A DNA stretch of 64,000 bases from Rhynchonema sp. JSB1_4 (taxonomy: Eukaryota > Nematoda > Chromadorea > Monhysterida > Xyalidae). Position numbers and translations under genes: made by a program. Shown in pieces: positions 23,501-34,112 of this stretch (positions are counted from its first letter, which is position 1; every line of letters starts with the position of its first letter). Location of the stretch: positions 1-64,000 of the forward strand of contig JASAMV010002763.1 in assembly GCA_030248065.1 (NCBI GenBank), read 5' to 3'. Below the pieces are notes generated by a model. That model was not told the origin of the DNA. It searched no databases and worked only from the letters and a program-made list of their open reading frames with translations.

Positions 23501-25505
23501 TTTTAAAAAAAAAATTTTTACTTTTTTTTTAAATCCAACCCTGGTTGTGTGTATTTCGTGATTCAAGCTACCAACGTTGTTGTTGTTGTCGGCATCTGCC
23601 GAATATGATATCAAGATCGTCACAAGTGGTTCGCAGAAACATGTCTGTATCGGAGTCAATATCGCTGTTTGCCTCGATGTGAAAGTCGAAAATGTGGTTG
23701 ACGTGTCCGTGTATAAACATGGAGTTGATGACGGATTGCGAGATGAACATTTGCATCATTTCTGGAGAATATGCAATTGATATTTTAATCTGGGTAAATT
23801 AATCCAGCTAAGACTATTAGTAACTCACGATCGGCGGGGATGTTTCGAAGTGGCGTTGGGCTGGAAGGAGCACCAAAGTTCAGACCTTGCCTGTAAACGG
23901 GTTACATAAGTCTGCCTCAGATTTTACAGATCTTGAAAACAATAATGCAGACAATGGGAACAAGTTTTACCACGTTATTTTTCCAGCGCAATACAAATAC
24001 AGATATCCGGCCTCTGTGGCGGGTGGGTGCCTCATTCTCATATCGAGCGCCAAGTTCTCATTCCACATCTGTTCCACTAGTTTTCCCACTGTTGTGCCAT
24101 TGAGTGTGTTTGAAGCGTGCTGCACGGGATCGCTGCGCCTGTGGTTTGACTGCTCACCGATATCCGACAATCGCACCTATTAGGTGCTTTCATATGTTTT
24201 GTTGTCCAAGACCCAGCTTTGGTCGTGCTCATGGGCGCTGTTTCCCGGGTTTCATGCAAAAATCGCCATTGGTCAGAATAAGGGGTGGTACAACACAACG
24301 CTTTGACTGTGTGATCCGAAGAAAATACTTAGAACTGGGTGGCATTCAGGCAAGCTAAGGATTCAGGCGCTAATAATTAGGGCTGTGGACATTTGTTCAC
24401 GTTTCACCTGCAACGGAGTGCTTCGTATCATTGCATTAACCTTGTCCACCAACGCTAATGATTTCTTGCACATCGCATCAGTGAATTGTCGTCTCATTTG
24501 GCTGTTGATAACACCTGTAACATCGACTTGTCATCTGTTGTTGGCAGTGCACGGCTGTAGTACAACACAACCGCTCAGTTCAGGAGTAAATCTTTGGTCA
24601 TATTCTTAACCTCTGATTAGAGACGTCACTCCATTGATCAAGTAGTTTCGATTCCTGATCTCCATATTGAATTGTCGGATTGTCGTCTCACATTTGGTTA
24701 CCGTAATGATCGGATAGTCTCTGTTGTCTTTCTGCAGCTTCACACTGACTGCGTGGTCCATGCGTGCAGCTGTCGCCGTGAACACGCCCACAACACGACC
24801 CTGCCGTGCGCCACCGGCCAGAATCATGAACATCGGCTGCAACAGCTGGTGCGAGGTGTATTCGTAGACACCTTTTGCTCTAAAAATATGGGTGCGATAT
24901 TCAGATCTTGCGCAAACACACAGCACACTGCATCAGCAGTACCAGGACGCTCCGAATGTGTTGAGTGTATGTGCTGCGTCACAAACTCGTCTGGATACCG
25001 ACCGAACAGCGAAAACCCTAGATTTGAAGCTTTTCGAGAGGTCGCCACAGCCTTGTGTGACCGAGGAAGATCTCTCGCGAAGACATGACACAAATGTCCA
25101 TGAAAATATGGCTCACTTGACTACAAACTGCCTCATGGACCATTTGACGCCATTTGGTGGCACCATTTGCATGTTGCACCTTTTTGGCTTCAAATATCTG
25201 TCAACGTGCACATTGTATAGATCGACCCGACCGAGACCGGCCGGTAAAAGTTGGGACATGGGTGTCTTGAAGTTGAGAGTCGGAATCAGCTTGTTGGCTG
25301 CCGCCATTCCGACATCTTTGAGATAGTCGAGTCCATTTGGGCTGATCTTGACAGTGATACCGGACAGGTCATTGCCCAATACAGGCATCGATGACCCGAG
25401 ACCGGCAGAAGCTGACATACGACGACGGCCTTCGACAGACCCTTGGATCTCGGCAGTGGAAAGCAACAAGAATGTGCAAATTTCAAAAACTACGTATTTG
25501 GCCAT
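17547..25505 (-). CDS. BPI/LBP family lipid-binding protein
   Basis: Eight minus-strand exons join in phase to 1,851 nt (616 residues): 25505-25117, 24879-24611, 24514-24408, 24149-23971, 23890-23829, 23761-23576, 18235-17937 and 17906-17547. The start is followed by a signal peptide (FEICTFLLLSTAEI). The first BPI domain includes ITVKISPNGLDYLKDVG, then the DLYNVHV strand, and later two Cys-containing segments (TVTKCETTI and DAMCKKSL). The second domain has SQSVINSMFIHGHV, matching the family's DYFFNTA region, and the last exon ends with the long C-terminal helix and strand MVINGDIVVDPGIID. Members are secreted proteins of about 480 residues that bind lipopolysaccharide or other lipids; this one is longer, mainly in exon 7. 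Intron 6 is 5.3 kb and holds a composite transposon. Intron 7 would be only 30 bp. The exon 6/7 junction is the least certain. Confidence 0.88.
19301..19404 (+). promoter_or_regulatory. LTR-like promoter and polyadenylation signal
   Basis: TATATAAG at 19301-19308 is followed about 90 bp later by CCAATAAAAAA (19397-19407). TATA box then AATAAA this close, just before a leader and gag-like ORF, is the U3-R arrangement of an LTR. No second LTR is visible downstream of the ORF, so the assignment is tentative. Confidence 0.4.
19404..19677 (+). promoter_or_regulatory. Array of stem-loops with one conserved loop and different stems
   Basis: The loop core CTTGATTGATTCG occurs five times. Four copies are enclosed by perfect but unrelated stems: ACCGAG/CTCGGT (19538-19569), CCGGGG/CCCCGG (19570-19599), AGTCGAC/GTCGACT (19610-19642) and CATCGGTG/CACCGATG (19643-19677). 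A fifth, weaker one has AAAACC/GGTTTT (19404-19442). Constant loop with covarying stems argues for RNA structure. The last stem contains the ATG of the gag-like ORF at 19675, so it could affect initiation or packaging. Confidence 0.75.
19675..23378 (+). CDS. Gag-like ORF interrupted by a LINE fragment
   Basis: Two segments, 19675-20253 and 21846-23378, are in the same frame once the LINE insert is removed, giving about 703 residues. The start ATG lies in the last leader hairpin. The N-terminus has three 11-residue repeats (PDVNSRKNNQV type, 33-bp DNA period, each with CCGG..CCGG). Then comes an acidic patch (WDDEESDSD), then repeats of about 40 residues (AQAAQEFHAGSVRAEL type) forming a long Glu/Arg/Gln helix, then a globular C-terminal part with WRQ-poor, Tyr/Pro/Leu-rich sequence. 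The basic end reads KYKRRRRFFE. No protease, RT, integrase, zinc knuckle or hAT transposase motif is visible. The Gag label rests on context and composition only; a captured host gene is possible. Confidence 0.5.
20254..21845 (+). mobile_element. 5'-truncated non-LTR retrotransposon (LINE), decayed RT
   Basis: The frame begins inside the RT domain (VPKVKTPQNPSDFRPIS), followed by FGFRGGRST, motif A AVYFDVRKAFDTVPH, a frameshifted GVPQGSVLGP region near 20688-20712, and motif C YADDLVLI (about 20781). Later frames contain the C-terminal region of such RTs. At least two frameshifts and a stop make it inactive. It ends with AATAAAAAA and three CTTGAA units, a microsatellite tail typical of CR1/L2/Jockey-type LINEs. 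The gag-like frame resumes exactly after it, and no target duplication is evident. Confidence 0.85.
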
Positions 25506-25996
25506 TATTGCTGTGCGAAATACATATGAGACGATCATTTCAAGTTGTTGTTTCCCGTGTATTTTTCTTTCAACTTCTTGTTCTGAACTTGGTGTTTTTT
25601 AAACTTGCCTGTTGCCACAAGCCAGCAAAATTGCGCGCTACTCATCATTGCGCGCCGTTGTGGGCAATTATATTTTAAGTGCCGGTGTGAATGACGCACG
25701 TTACTTCGTTTTTTTGTCAAAAGGAAGTTTAAAGAGACCCCGGTTGCGCATGTGGCTTGCTGTTGTGCAGCACCCTTTAAGATGTAATGCACAATCGCTG
25801 ATTGTGACTTAAATTGTGTCGAACTTCTGGCAGCCTTAAAGATTGAAAGGTTTGCAAGAACGCTACAAAATCTGTATGACCGTTAAACTTACGACAATCT
25901 GGTGACTCGTGGCATTTTGCCACTATACAGTACATACATAAATATAAAATCGTGCAAGACTAATTGCCCGTGACGGAGAATTCAAAGCCTGATGTA
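25506..25996. other. BPI/LBP upstream region
   Basis: Presumed promoter and 5' UTR of the BPI/LBP gene on the minus strand. No TATA box or other gene could be assigned. Confidence 0.4.
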
Positions 25997-26410
25997 CCTG
26001 TATATTGGTCGCACAATGACTATATGAGAATCCATCCCCCTATTTTTCCTGCATCGTCAAGGAGGGTTTCTGGCGATTTTTTTCAAATTGAATCAGGTTT
26101 TGACAACGAGTTATTTTCTCTTTCTTTTCCCGCTTTATTTATCGGGAGTGATCAACGTGTGTGTATAGATTTCACAGGCAAAGCATGTAATACGTGGCTA
26201 CAGCAACCCGAGCCCGAACCATTTCGGTTGCGTAGAATTCAGGGTGAAACTTCTGTACACGTGTGTTTCTCATTCTTCTCACTGATTAGAATGCAAAGTG
26301 CTTGTCAAAACCTGGTTCAATTTGAAAAAATTGCCAAATATCCGCCTTGTCAATGCAGGAAAATTAGGGGGATGGATTCTCATATAGTCATTGTGCGACC
26401 AATACATAGG
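25997..26410. mobile_element. Long-TIR MITE family 3, complete copy
   Basis: About 115-bp inverted ends beginning CCTRTRTATTGGTCGCACAA and containing ggattctcatatagtcat. The inner region is unique. A right-half copy lies at 57113-57362, where a hAT right end has been joined to it. Confidence 0.75.
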
Positions 26411-26806
26411 TGTAGCCGACCTTCATTAAAATTACGCTGCGACGAAAATTGTTAAAGCGGTTCCGCCGCTATTGTTTTTTTGGTTTTCGACCTCGGTTTT
26501 TTAACTTAATATCGTTTGTTGGCATCGAGATCAAGAACATTAGTTTTGACGAACTTCACCAAAATGGCGATTACCAACCGAAATCGATCCGCCAAGATGG
26601 CCTATCGGGAACAAAACTGTCCGATATTGACGCACATTTGCACATGATGATCAGGAATGACAAGAGAAATTCAAAATCACTGGGGCGTGATATAGGCGGC
26701 GGGTTACGGTAGCCCGATAAAACATTAGCTCTTTTGTAAATAACAAATGTTTTGTCAACCTACCGTAACGCGCCGCCTATACAGTATTTTCTCCTTCAAC
26801 GTTGTA

Positions 26807-26982
26807 TACTCTGGCAATTCTTTTGGGAGAAACTTTTCAAACGCGTTGCCTGATCCGTAAAGCGCATTATGCGTGCACTGGCTACAGAGGTCACGTGACC
26901 GCTATAGCCAGTGCACGCATAATGCGCTTTACGGATCAGGCAACGCGTTTGAAAAGTTTCTCCTAAAAGAATTGTCAGAGTA
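26807..26982. mobile_element. Mariner-type palindromic MITE, 176 bp, with empty-site proof
   Basis: The element is nearly one palindrome (TACTCTGGCAATTC..GAATTGTCAGAGTA) centred on aggtcacgtgacc. TA flanks both ends (26805-26806, 26983-26984). The other arm of the same foldback (near 29036) reads straight through with a single TA, so it is the empty site. Confidence 0.9.
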
Positions 26983-27132
26983 TACTTTAATATTTTTTCA
27001 GCTGAAAAAATATTTTTGTAATCGCTTTGCTTCGCATAGGAGCATTGATTTTCTCATCTCGAAAGATTAAAAAATTTTACAAAATGCAGGGTGCGCGCTT
27101 GGTATTTAAGGCGGACGATTCCGTATCTTTTC

Positions 27133-27492
27133 GGTCCAGCGTACTTTTCGGTCCACAGGACTTTTCGGTCCATGTAACCTTTCGGTCCAGGTGCTTTTCG
27201 GTCCACTCACTTTACGGTCTAAGTACCTTTCGGTCCAGGTACTTTTCGGCCCAGGTACCTTTCGGTCCAGGTACTTTTCGGTCCAGGTACCTTTCGGTCC
27301 AGGTACTTTTCGGTCCAGGTACCTTTCGGTCCAGTACTTTTCGGTCCAGGTACCTTTCGGTCCAGGTACTTTTCGGTCCAGGTACCTTTCGGTCCAGGTA
27401 CTTTTCGGTCCATGTACCTTTCGGTCCAGGTACTTTTCGGTCCATGTACTTTTCGGTCCAGGTACTTTTCGGTCCATGTACTTTTCGGTCCA
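27133..27492. repeat. 16-bp satellite, left arm
   Basis: About 22 tandem units of cggtccaggtac(c/t)ttt(t), alternating two variants to give a 32-bp higher-order period. Each unit has a ggtac core. Inverse array at 28501-28826. Confidence 0.9.
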
Positions 27493-28500
27493 CAACATCT
27501 ATTTGAATTCCAGTGTAAAATGCGCATACTACTTACAGAGTTATCATCGATGGTCAGACGTACAGCTGCGTTGTATTATGCGACTAACCAAAGTCGACTT
27601 TGGTAAATGTTGGCTAGCGTAGTGCAGAACATATAAAATTGGTTAACAGTATAGATTTGGGAAATGTTACACGTTGAAGAGTACAAAGTGGAGCATGATG
27701 ATTTTCTCTTTCTATTAGTTTTTAACACACATAACCTTCGAAATCGGGCTCGTGTTGGTGTAGTTTGCCTTTATACGTATACAAACGAAGTACAGGCAGA
27801 GACGTGGTGTTGCATAATTGAATCTGGTACAACATTTTATGTCCATAACCATAAATCATCTGCAAAAGAATAAACCGAGGATACTGTATATACCTTGCTT
27901 CGGACGTAAATTCTACCGGACTCCAGCACCGTTGAGCATTATGCTGGAATCGGTGAAATTTCGCGGTGAAATCTCATTCAACAACCGGCTGATGGGGATT
28001 TCGTGTCACAACCTGTTCAAATCACAGGTACGGCGATAATTGTGAAAGATGCGTGTACATTGTAGTTGTTCATTCTAAAGCCTGGTTTGAGCGGCCTTTT
28101 GTTAGGCGCGGCACGATTCGGACTCTTTTTACTATTATATGAAGCCATTCTTCGACTGTGTCAAAAACACAGCAGTGTAAATCGATCGTTCAAGGCGCAT
28201 TAGATCCGGTCATGTGGTGGTTTTTTTGTGATGTCCCAATGTCAATTGAGTGTGGTTCAAAACATGCGTTCGTAATAAATTTTTTAATTGCGGGGTTAGT
28301 ATGTCCAATGACACAGGGCCACGTCAACGTTTCGGGCAAGCAAGCGCAATGCCATGTATTTGCCTGCAGCCCGGCTAAATTTTAGCGCTTACATATTTGC
28401 ACCCTCGGCTACCCTTTCACCCGAAAACTCGTTAGCATGCCCAAAGATATACCTTTGATACGTGGAACCTGCGTGCCACCCACCTATCTTGTAATAGTAG

Positions 28501-28826
28501 GATGGACCGAAAAGTACCTGGACCGAAAGGTACATGGACCGAAAAGTACCTGGACCGAAAGGTACCTGGACCGAAAAGTACCTGGACCGAAAGGTACCTG
28601 GACCGAAAAGTACCTGGACCGAGAGGTACATGGACCGAAAAGTACCTGGACCGAAAGGTACCTGGACCGAAAAGTACCTGGACCGAAAGGTATCTGGACC
28701 GAAAAGTACCTGGACCGAAAGGTACTTGGACCGTAAAGTGAGTGGACCGAAAAGCACCTGGACCGAAAGGTTACATGGACCGAAAAGTCCTGTGGACCGA
28801 AAAGTACGCTGGACCGAAAAGATACG
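28501..28826. repeat. 16-bp satellite, right arm (inverse orientation)
   Basis: About 20 units of ggaccgaaaagtacct/ggaccgaaaggtacct, the reverse complement of the left array. A transcript through both would form a long double-stranded RNA. Confidence 0.9.
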
Positions 28827-29402
28827 GAATCAGGCGGACGTGGTTCTCGGTTTTGTAATATTTTTTCATCTTTTTTTCAGCTGAAAAAAGCGTTCAACCA
28901 CGTCCGCCTTAAGTACCAAGAGCGCACCCTCCATTTTGTAATATTTTTTAATCTTTCGAGATGAGAAAATCAATGCTCCTATGCGAAGCATAGCGATTAC
29001 AAAAATATTTTTTCAGCTGAAAAAATATTAAAGTACAACGTTGAAGGAGAAAATACTGTACCACACCTCTGTGATTTGAATTTTGCTTTGGAAATCCTGA
29101 TTTCCATGCACACATAGTGCGTCAATATTGGGATAGTTTGTTCCCGTGCGGCCATGTTGGTGGATCGATTTCGGTGGGTAATCGCCATTTTGGTGAAGTT
29201 CGTCAAAACTAATGTTCTTGATCTCGATGTCAACAAACGATATAAGTGAAAAAACCGAGGTCGAAAGCCGAAAAAACAATAGCGGCGGGGCCGCTTTAAT
29301 TTAGGTATTGATACCTACGTTAACAATTTTAACAGGTCGGCGCCTAGTTTTCAAAGATACCGCACCCAAACGGTATGAAAACCTAAAGAAACCACAAGTA
29401 TG

Positions 29403-29733
29403 TATAGTCCATCCACCAGCTCATGGCACTTTGTGTTGCTGCTGGCCGACTTGTTCCCTTCCTCCACGTTCTAATGAAAGAGAAATTGAGTTTCCGAAAA
29501 AAATTATTTTTGCTCCTAAATTGCTGTCTTTATGAAATCGACGTGTTTTATAGATTTTAATTTAATTTAATTTTAAAATTGATCGAATTCAATCATTTTC
29601 GACACATTTTATTATTTTTTTTAGTTTTTTGCAAAATCGCTCACACTCGATTTCTCTTTCATTAGAACGTGGAGGAAGGGACCAAACCAGCCAGCAGCAA
29701 CACAAAGTGCCATGAGCTGGTGGACGGACTATA
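29403..29733. mobile_element. TA-flanked MITE family 1, copy B
   Basis: Same ends and interior as 16532-16861 (TATAGTCCATCCACCAGC..), with about 75-bp inverted termini and TA at both borders. Near-identity of the two copies suggests fairly recent activity. Confidence 0.8.
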
Positions 29734-30293
29734 CATAATGTATATTCCGACGGCATATAGCGCAAATGCCTTACTATACAAAATAATGCAAACGGACCGA
29801 CGTTTCATGCATTCTCATTGCTTCGCCATATCGATTCATCCAATCATCACATAATGTCAGTCATCACGACCAATCACCATCAGCCGGACTTCCCTTCGAT
29901 CACGTTTTATCTTATTTTGCTGGTTTCAACGTGCTCGCTACCAGTCGAGCCGAAAAGTTAGCGCGAAACGTTTCAATTTTTAGATTTTATTAGCATTTGT
30001 TAAACGCATCAGAGCTAATGTACATTTTTGAACTATATGTATTACCAGTCACAGGCATGTGGTTGTAGGCACAAAATTAAAAGGGGAACTAGTACTTTAA
30101 TTACTGTAGTACACAGGAAGAGACGATGGTACAAACTCAAAGCTGAGTAGAAGCAGGGCGTCAATGGATACCGGCCCGATGGAACTTGCAGGGTTCGTGA
30201 TATCCTCGTTTTACATCTCTTTTGTATATAACCTAATTAGGTATGACCTTTTTAAAAACCAATGTATGTAGATATTTTGTCGTGTCATTTCAG

Positions 30294-31252
30294 AGGACCC
30301 AAACAAAATACGAAGTCTACATCCCAATCTCCATCCACCTCAAAAACAAAAATCAATCTGCTGCCAATAATTTTCGGCGCAGCCGGCGGCGGCGTTGTTG
30401 TTTTATTGATCCTAATCATTTGTATCGTTTGTTGCATCTGTTTCCGCAAGAAGCGGGACAAACAGAAACGACACACTGCCTCGACGCTTGCGTGAGTCTC
30501 AAACAGGCCGCTGTGGAAAATGTGACCTCTGTGTTTACTGACAGTCTCAGTCTTCACTTTAAAGAACTGATCAAAATTCCGTATGAACCTGAAGCATTCG
30601 ACATTTTGTTCTACCGAATTATTAGCCAGGAAAATTTCTGGAAACCAATACGACGGTCATTGTGGCCTAATGAAGGCCCTATAATGCTCTCAAAAAGGTG
30701 CTGCAAAATTTTGTTTCCAGCGCACTGCAAGCATCGCAGTTTCCCGACCTGGAGTCCGACTTTCAAGAAGAGCCCGCTGCACTAGAAGAATCAAACCAAA
30801 ATACCGGCTTGCGACAAATGAAGAAATTGGATCAGCAAACTGCCGAACAACAACAAAAGCAGACTGTGCCAATGCAAATGACCGCCCCGAAACCCGGTGT
30901 CCAAAGTCCACAACGTATGGCTGTGGCTAGTCCACAAAGCGCGAAGGCGAAAACGCTCAGTTCAAAGGAGACTCAAAGCGGCGAAGAATACGAACAAGTC
31001 GGTAACGCGTTCAGTCAAAGTCGCTCGGCATTCAGCAAAACACGAAAGAGCAATGTGCCCCCATCGAAAGAAGACCAAGAACCACAACAGGAGAAGAGTC
31101 AACAGAAGGCCATTATGCAACCGTACAAACCCCTGCCAAGGGAAATCCAACAACAACAACAAGATGATGACATACCACCGATGCTACTGCAAACATCGCA
31201 ACAAAATCAAAGTCAACCAAACAGTCAACAAGTCGACCACAACCAAAACTAG
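30294..31252 (+). CDS. Single-pass membrane protein with Gln-rich tail (3' part)
   Basis: Two exons fit in phase, 30294-30491 (acceptor tcatttcag; donor GTGAGT) and 30721-31252 (acceptor tttgtttccag). The visible 243 residues begin with a Ser/Thr/Lys stalk, then one transmembrane helix (IIFGAAGGGVVVLLILIICIV) with adjacent Cys residues, a basic stop-transfer RKKRDKQKR, and a long Gln/Ser/Pro-rich cytoplasmic tail ending VDHNQN. No enzymatic domain. The layout resembles the mucin-like protein at 34113-35255, so they may be relatives. The first visible exon starts mid-codon, so at least one upstream exon encoding signal peptide and ectodomain is missing from my model. Confidence 0.7.
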
Positions 31253-31906
31253 AGAAATCACAAATGCGAAATCAGAGAAACCATGAAACAAACAAATTGA
31301 AGTGAATTGTTTTCCCCATCATATCTGCTTTTGAAATGGATCTAAGCATTGTACACCGCTATTTGAATATGATTTGGAACCTCTCAACCACTTGTGCAAT
31401 ATGAGTAGTTGAGTAATTCAATTTTTTTTGATTCCATCACGTAAGATTGATCGATGAATGCCTGATTCTAAGTACTTTGATCCGAGCAACTTATACTGAC
31501 ACTGACTGGTTGCTTTTGAGTGATAAAAATGCTGCGTTTGATCAGTCGATTCGAAACAGACCTTCGCGCTTGGCACGGATAACGGATCCGTTGTTGATTC
31601 GGATTATCCAAGAGTCTGGTTCAGGAACTACTATGACTTGTATGCCGTGTGCAAGTGCAACAAACATCAACGTTGGTTCAATTTTATTCGCATTTACATA
31701 CTTTTCAAGACATCGGTATAAGCTAGCGAATAAAATGGTTTTATTTGAAATTTGATGCTGCATGGAAATGCATACACCTTGCATTTTGTTAAGAACAAGT
31801 TTAGGAGCAAAAGTGGGTCATAATGCATAGGTTTGAGGAGATCTGTATGGTATAAAAATTGAAAAAAGTGGGCGAGTTGTTTGTGTGCATTGTGTGCGTC
31901 GATCAT

Positions 31907-33289
31907 TCAATGACCTGGTTTCTTGCTCTTATGTTTGTGTTTCTTGTGGTGGTTCCTTTTCTTCCTTTTACGTTTCTTCTTCGGTTTTGTTGTTGATGTC
32001 TCGATGTCGTCAGCTAAAAAAATGTGAAGCACAAAGAAACGTTCACAATTATGCACGCTTTGTGTCAAATAATCTTTCGAAGAATTGTTAGGGCGAAGGT
32101 TTTGCTGGTAGTCATCCTTTTTCTTCAGGACCAAAGTCTGGTGCGTTATTCTGATGCCTGTCAAAGACCCAAACCAGCGCATTGTCGGTCACGCCAACCT
32201 TTCTTCACACAATCGAGTGCGTCTTTTCGTGGCATTTTCTGATCGCCCGGCGAAATCAGCCATCCGCCCTCACTACAGTATACCGATAGTCCGTGGTCGT
32301 AGGTCTAAAGTCAGATCGTGCCTAATTCATAACGACGATGAGTAACAACCATGCAACTGATGTTTCAACCTGCTTCGTGTTTGTGTCTTTGAGCACAGTG
32401 CCGTCCCGTGTGCATTTTACTATCGCTCGTGAACCGATTGTCTGACGTTTCTGTACAGTTTGGAATGTGATGTTCATACCATGTGAAACATCAATGTAGT
32501 CGGGTGAAAAGTCAGCGCAGGCTGCGTGGAAAAAGTGAGAGTAGAAAAATGTTCCGAGTCCTGGTAAGTTCGGCCCTGATGTTTTCAGCCGTTTTGGAAC
32601 ATTTGCCGTTCTCAGTACAACAGAAATAGGATTAAACATGGGCTAAGCCCCAAACAAGGTCGCAAGTATGAACAGAGTTGTTATGTCTACCAGGAGTGCA
32701 CTTCCATCCTCCAACTTTGTTCCACTGTCCATCAGAGTTGCAGGTTGCGTTCACAGTGTTATTGCTGAAACAAAGCAAATGGGTGTGCTCTCTTTTCCGG
32801 TAAGATGGAATCGTAGTTAAAAATTTTGTTATTTTGCTGGTAGACCTGTAGATCTTTTGTGTTTTTGTGTCGGTTAGCACCGTCCACGGATCGCTGCAGT
32901 GAATGCGAACCTTTGCGCCGATCACGTGACCAGACTTGTTCGCGTCACCGTCAGAATACGATAACTGTCAATTTAAAAAAAAGATTTGAAAAGAAATGCG
33001 ATTGTTAATATGTCTTTTGCTGAACACACCTCAAGTGCACTTGTACTATTTGCCGTTTCAGTTTGGTTCATTATCGGCGGGCACGACTTCTTGGTGTCTG
33101 AAATGGGGCCGGTTTCAGAATTCAGATTCTAAAAATGATGAAGTTTTCTCCAAGTTATGTTTAGTTCTTCTTATTTTTGTTCGGTGACTGGCACAAACCG
33201 TTGTTCGATTCTTTACTCGTCTTTTGAAAGGCGCCGATCGTTAATTGGATGAAAATCGTGGCGAAAAGGAACAAACAGCAGTAGTTCAT
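31907..33289 (-). CDS. Secreted protein with Sushi/CCP-like modules and a basic tail
   Basis: Seven exons join exactly (717 nt, 238 residues): 33289-33199, 33097-33030, 32964-32846, 32764-32691, 32521-32370, 32304-32199 and 32013-31907. Exon 1 is a signal peptide (MNYCCLFLFATIFIQLTIG). Two diverged complement-control-like modules follow: SCPP..GAKVRIHC..NATCNSDGQW..GWKC and CADF..GSRAIVKC..GLSVYCSEGGW..LDCV, with the Cys and Trp spacing of Sushi domains. The last exon is a Lys/His-rich tail (KPKKKRKRKKRNHHKK). No transmembrane segment is seen, so it is probably secreted; the cationic tail could bind polyanions (inference). Donor of the last intron is GTTGGC. Confidence 0.8.
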
Positions 33290-34112
33290 TAAATTCATGA
33301 GTATTTGTTTAATGGAATGGTGCCGATGATGCAAATAAAATGACGAAGAAATGCGGTTCTTATTATATTCGGTTCAAATGCATCAATTTTCCATTTTAAT
33401 CGTCACACAATTTAAAAGAACCGCCTGATAACTGAACAAGTTCTTTAAGTTTACTGCCATCGATCAAGAGTATAGTCCGTCAGACACAAAGCAATAAACC
33501 TGATCACAAAAAAATCTAGACGAAATGCACAAGTTCAAAACAAAGGCAATATCAATACTGTAAATCAGAAAGAACCAGTGTCAGTATGCAAGCTGAAGAA
33601 ATCGTTCAAGAAAAACGTAATGATCACACAAATAGAGGGGCAATGTTACAAAAAAGAGTGAATGAGCGATATCAAAAATAGATTGTTTCTGCTCAAATTC
33701 GTTCCCTGTCAGTTTCGCAAGTTCAGTCCCTGTCCGTACGCGTGTCCTTTTTCTTGAAGTCAATCAGAGATTTGGACCAACTCTCGGATTGCGATCCGAA
33801 CGATTCATTCACAATGTCGTAGTCTTGCGGTGGTTCTTTGTCTTGATCATGAGATTGAGAAATGCTTGCCGTCACCCTACAATTGACCGACACTGCTGGA
33901 ATCACTGGTTGTTTGTTCAATCATTCATTGATTGAGTAGACGGTGATGAACAAACATGATTGATTAAATGATCGGTGGATTCAGTTGAACGACAGAGTGC
34001 ACTGTTAAAATTGATTGTTAAAAGATACATTGACCGATTGATTGGATACTTGATTTGATTGGACGACTGAATTGAAAAATGATTGACATTTAGGCATGAT
34101 GCCCTGAATGAT
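33290..34112. other. Intergenic between Sushi-like and mucin-like genes
   Basis: Both neighbours are on the minus strand, so this holds the promoter of the Sushi-like gene and the 3' UTR of the mucin-like gene. It has many short gattgatt-type repeats (33900-34140) and no gene. Confidence 0.5.

Larger units (their letters stand above)
18419..23543. mobile_element. hAT-ended composite element, 5,125 bp, in BPI/LBP intron 6
   Basis: The left end CAGGGTTGGATTAAAA and the right end AATCCAACCCTG are inverted, and GTTGTGTG flanks both (18411-18418 and 23544-23551), an exact 8-bp hAT duplication. Inside are A/T tracts next to each end, an unassigned open frame (18556-18780, +), a TATA-like promoter and leader with stem-loops, a gag-like ORF, and a LINE fragment nested in that ORF. 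No hAT transposase is visible, so it must move in trans if at all. The right end sits 24 bp from the exon 6 donor. A related right end is at 56996-57112. Confidence 0.85.
26452..29299. mobile_element. Foldback element, 2.85 kb, TTAA-flanked, 16-bp satellite arms
   Basis: Two inverted arms (26452-27492 and 28501-29299) match in order: AGCGG..CCGCCGCTATTG terminus, a segment with atcgagatcaagaac, cagctgaaaaaatatt, and an inner satellite. TTAA lies at each edge (26452-26455, 29296-29299). The 1-kb centre (27493-28500) is unique apart from a MITE family 2 fragment. The long translated frames in the arms are satellite artefacts. The left arm carries a 176-bp insertion that the right arm lacks. Confidence 0.85.

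Noticed and set aside
24080..24370. Extra BPI/LBP exon upstream of exon 4 in frames reading VVPPLILTNGDFCM
   Set aside because: It stops in frame and has no phase-compatible junction with exons 3 and 4, which join directly in phase.
27106..27527. Long overlapping frames reading WTEKYLDRKVPGPK-type repeats on both strands (also 28389-28884)
   Set aside because: They translate the 16-bp satellite. Similar frames exist in several phases and both strands, so they reflect repeat structure and not a protein.
27133..28826. CRISPR-like appearance of regular short repeats
   Set aside because: Units are directly adjacent with no unique spacers, and the DNA is clearly eukaryotic.
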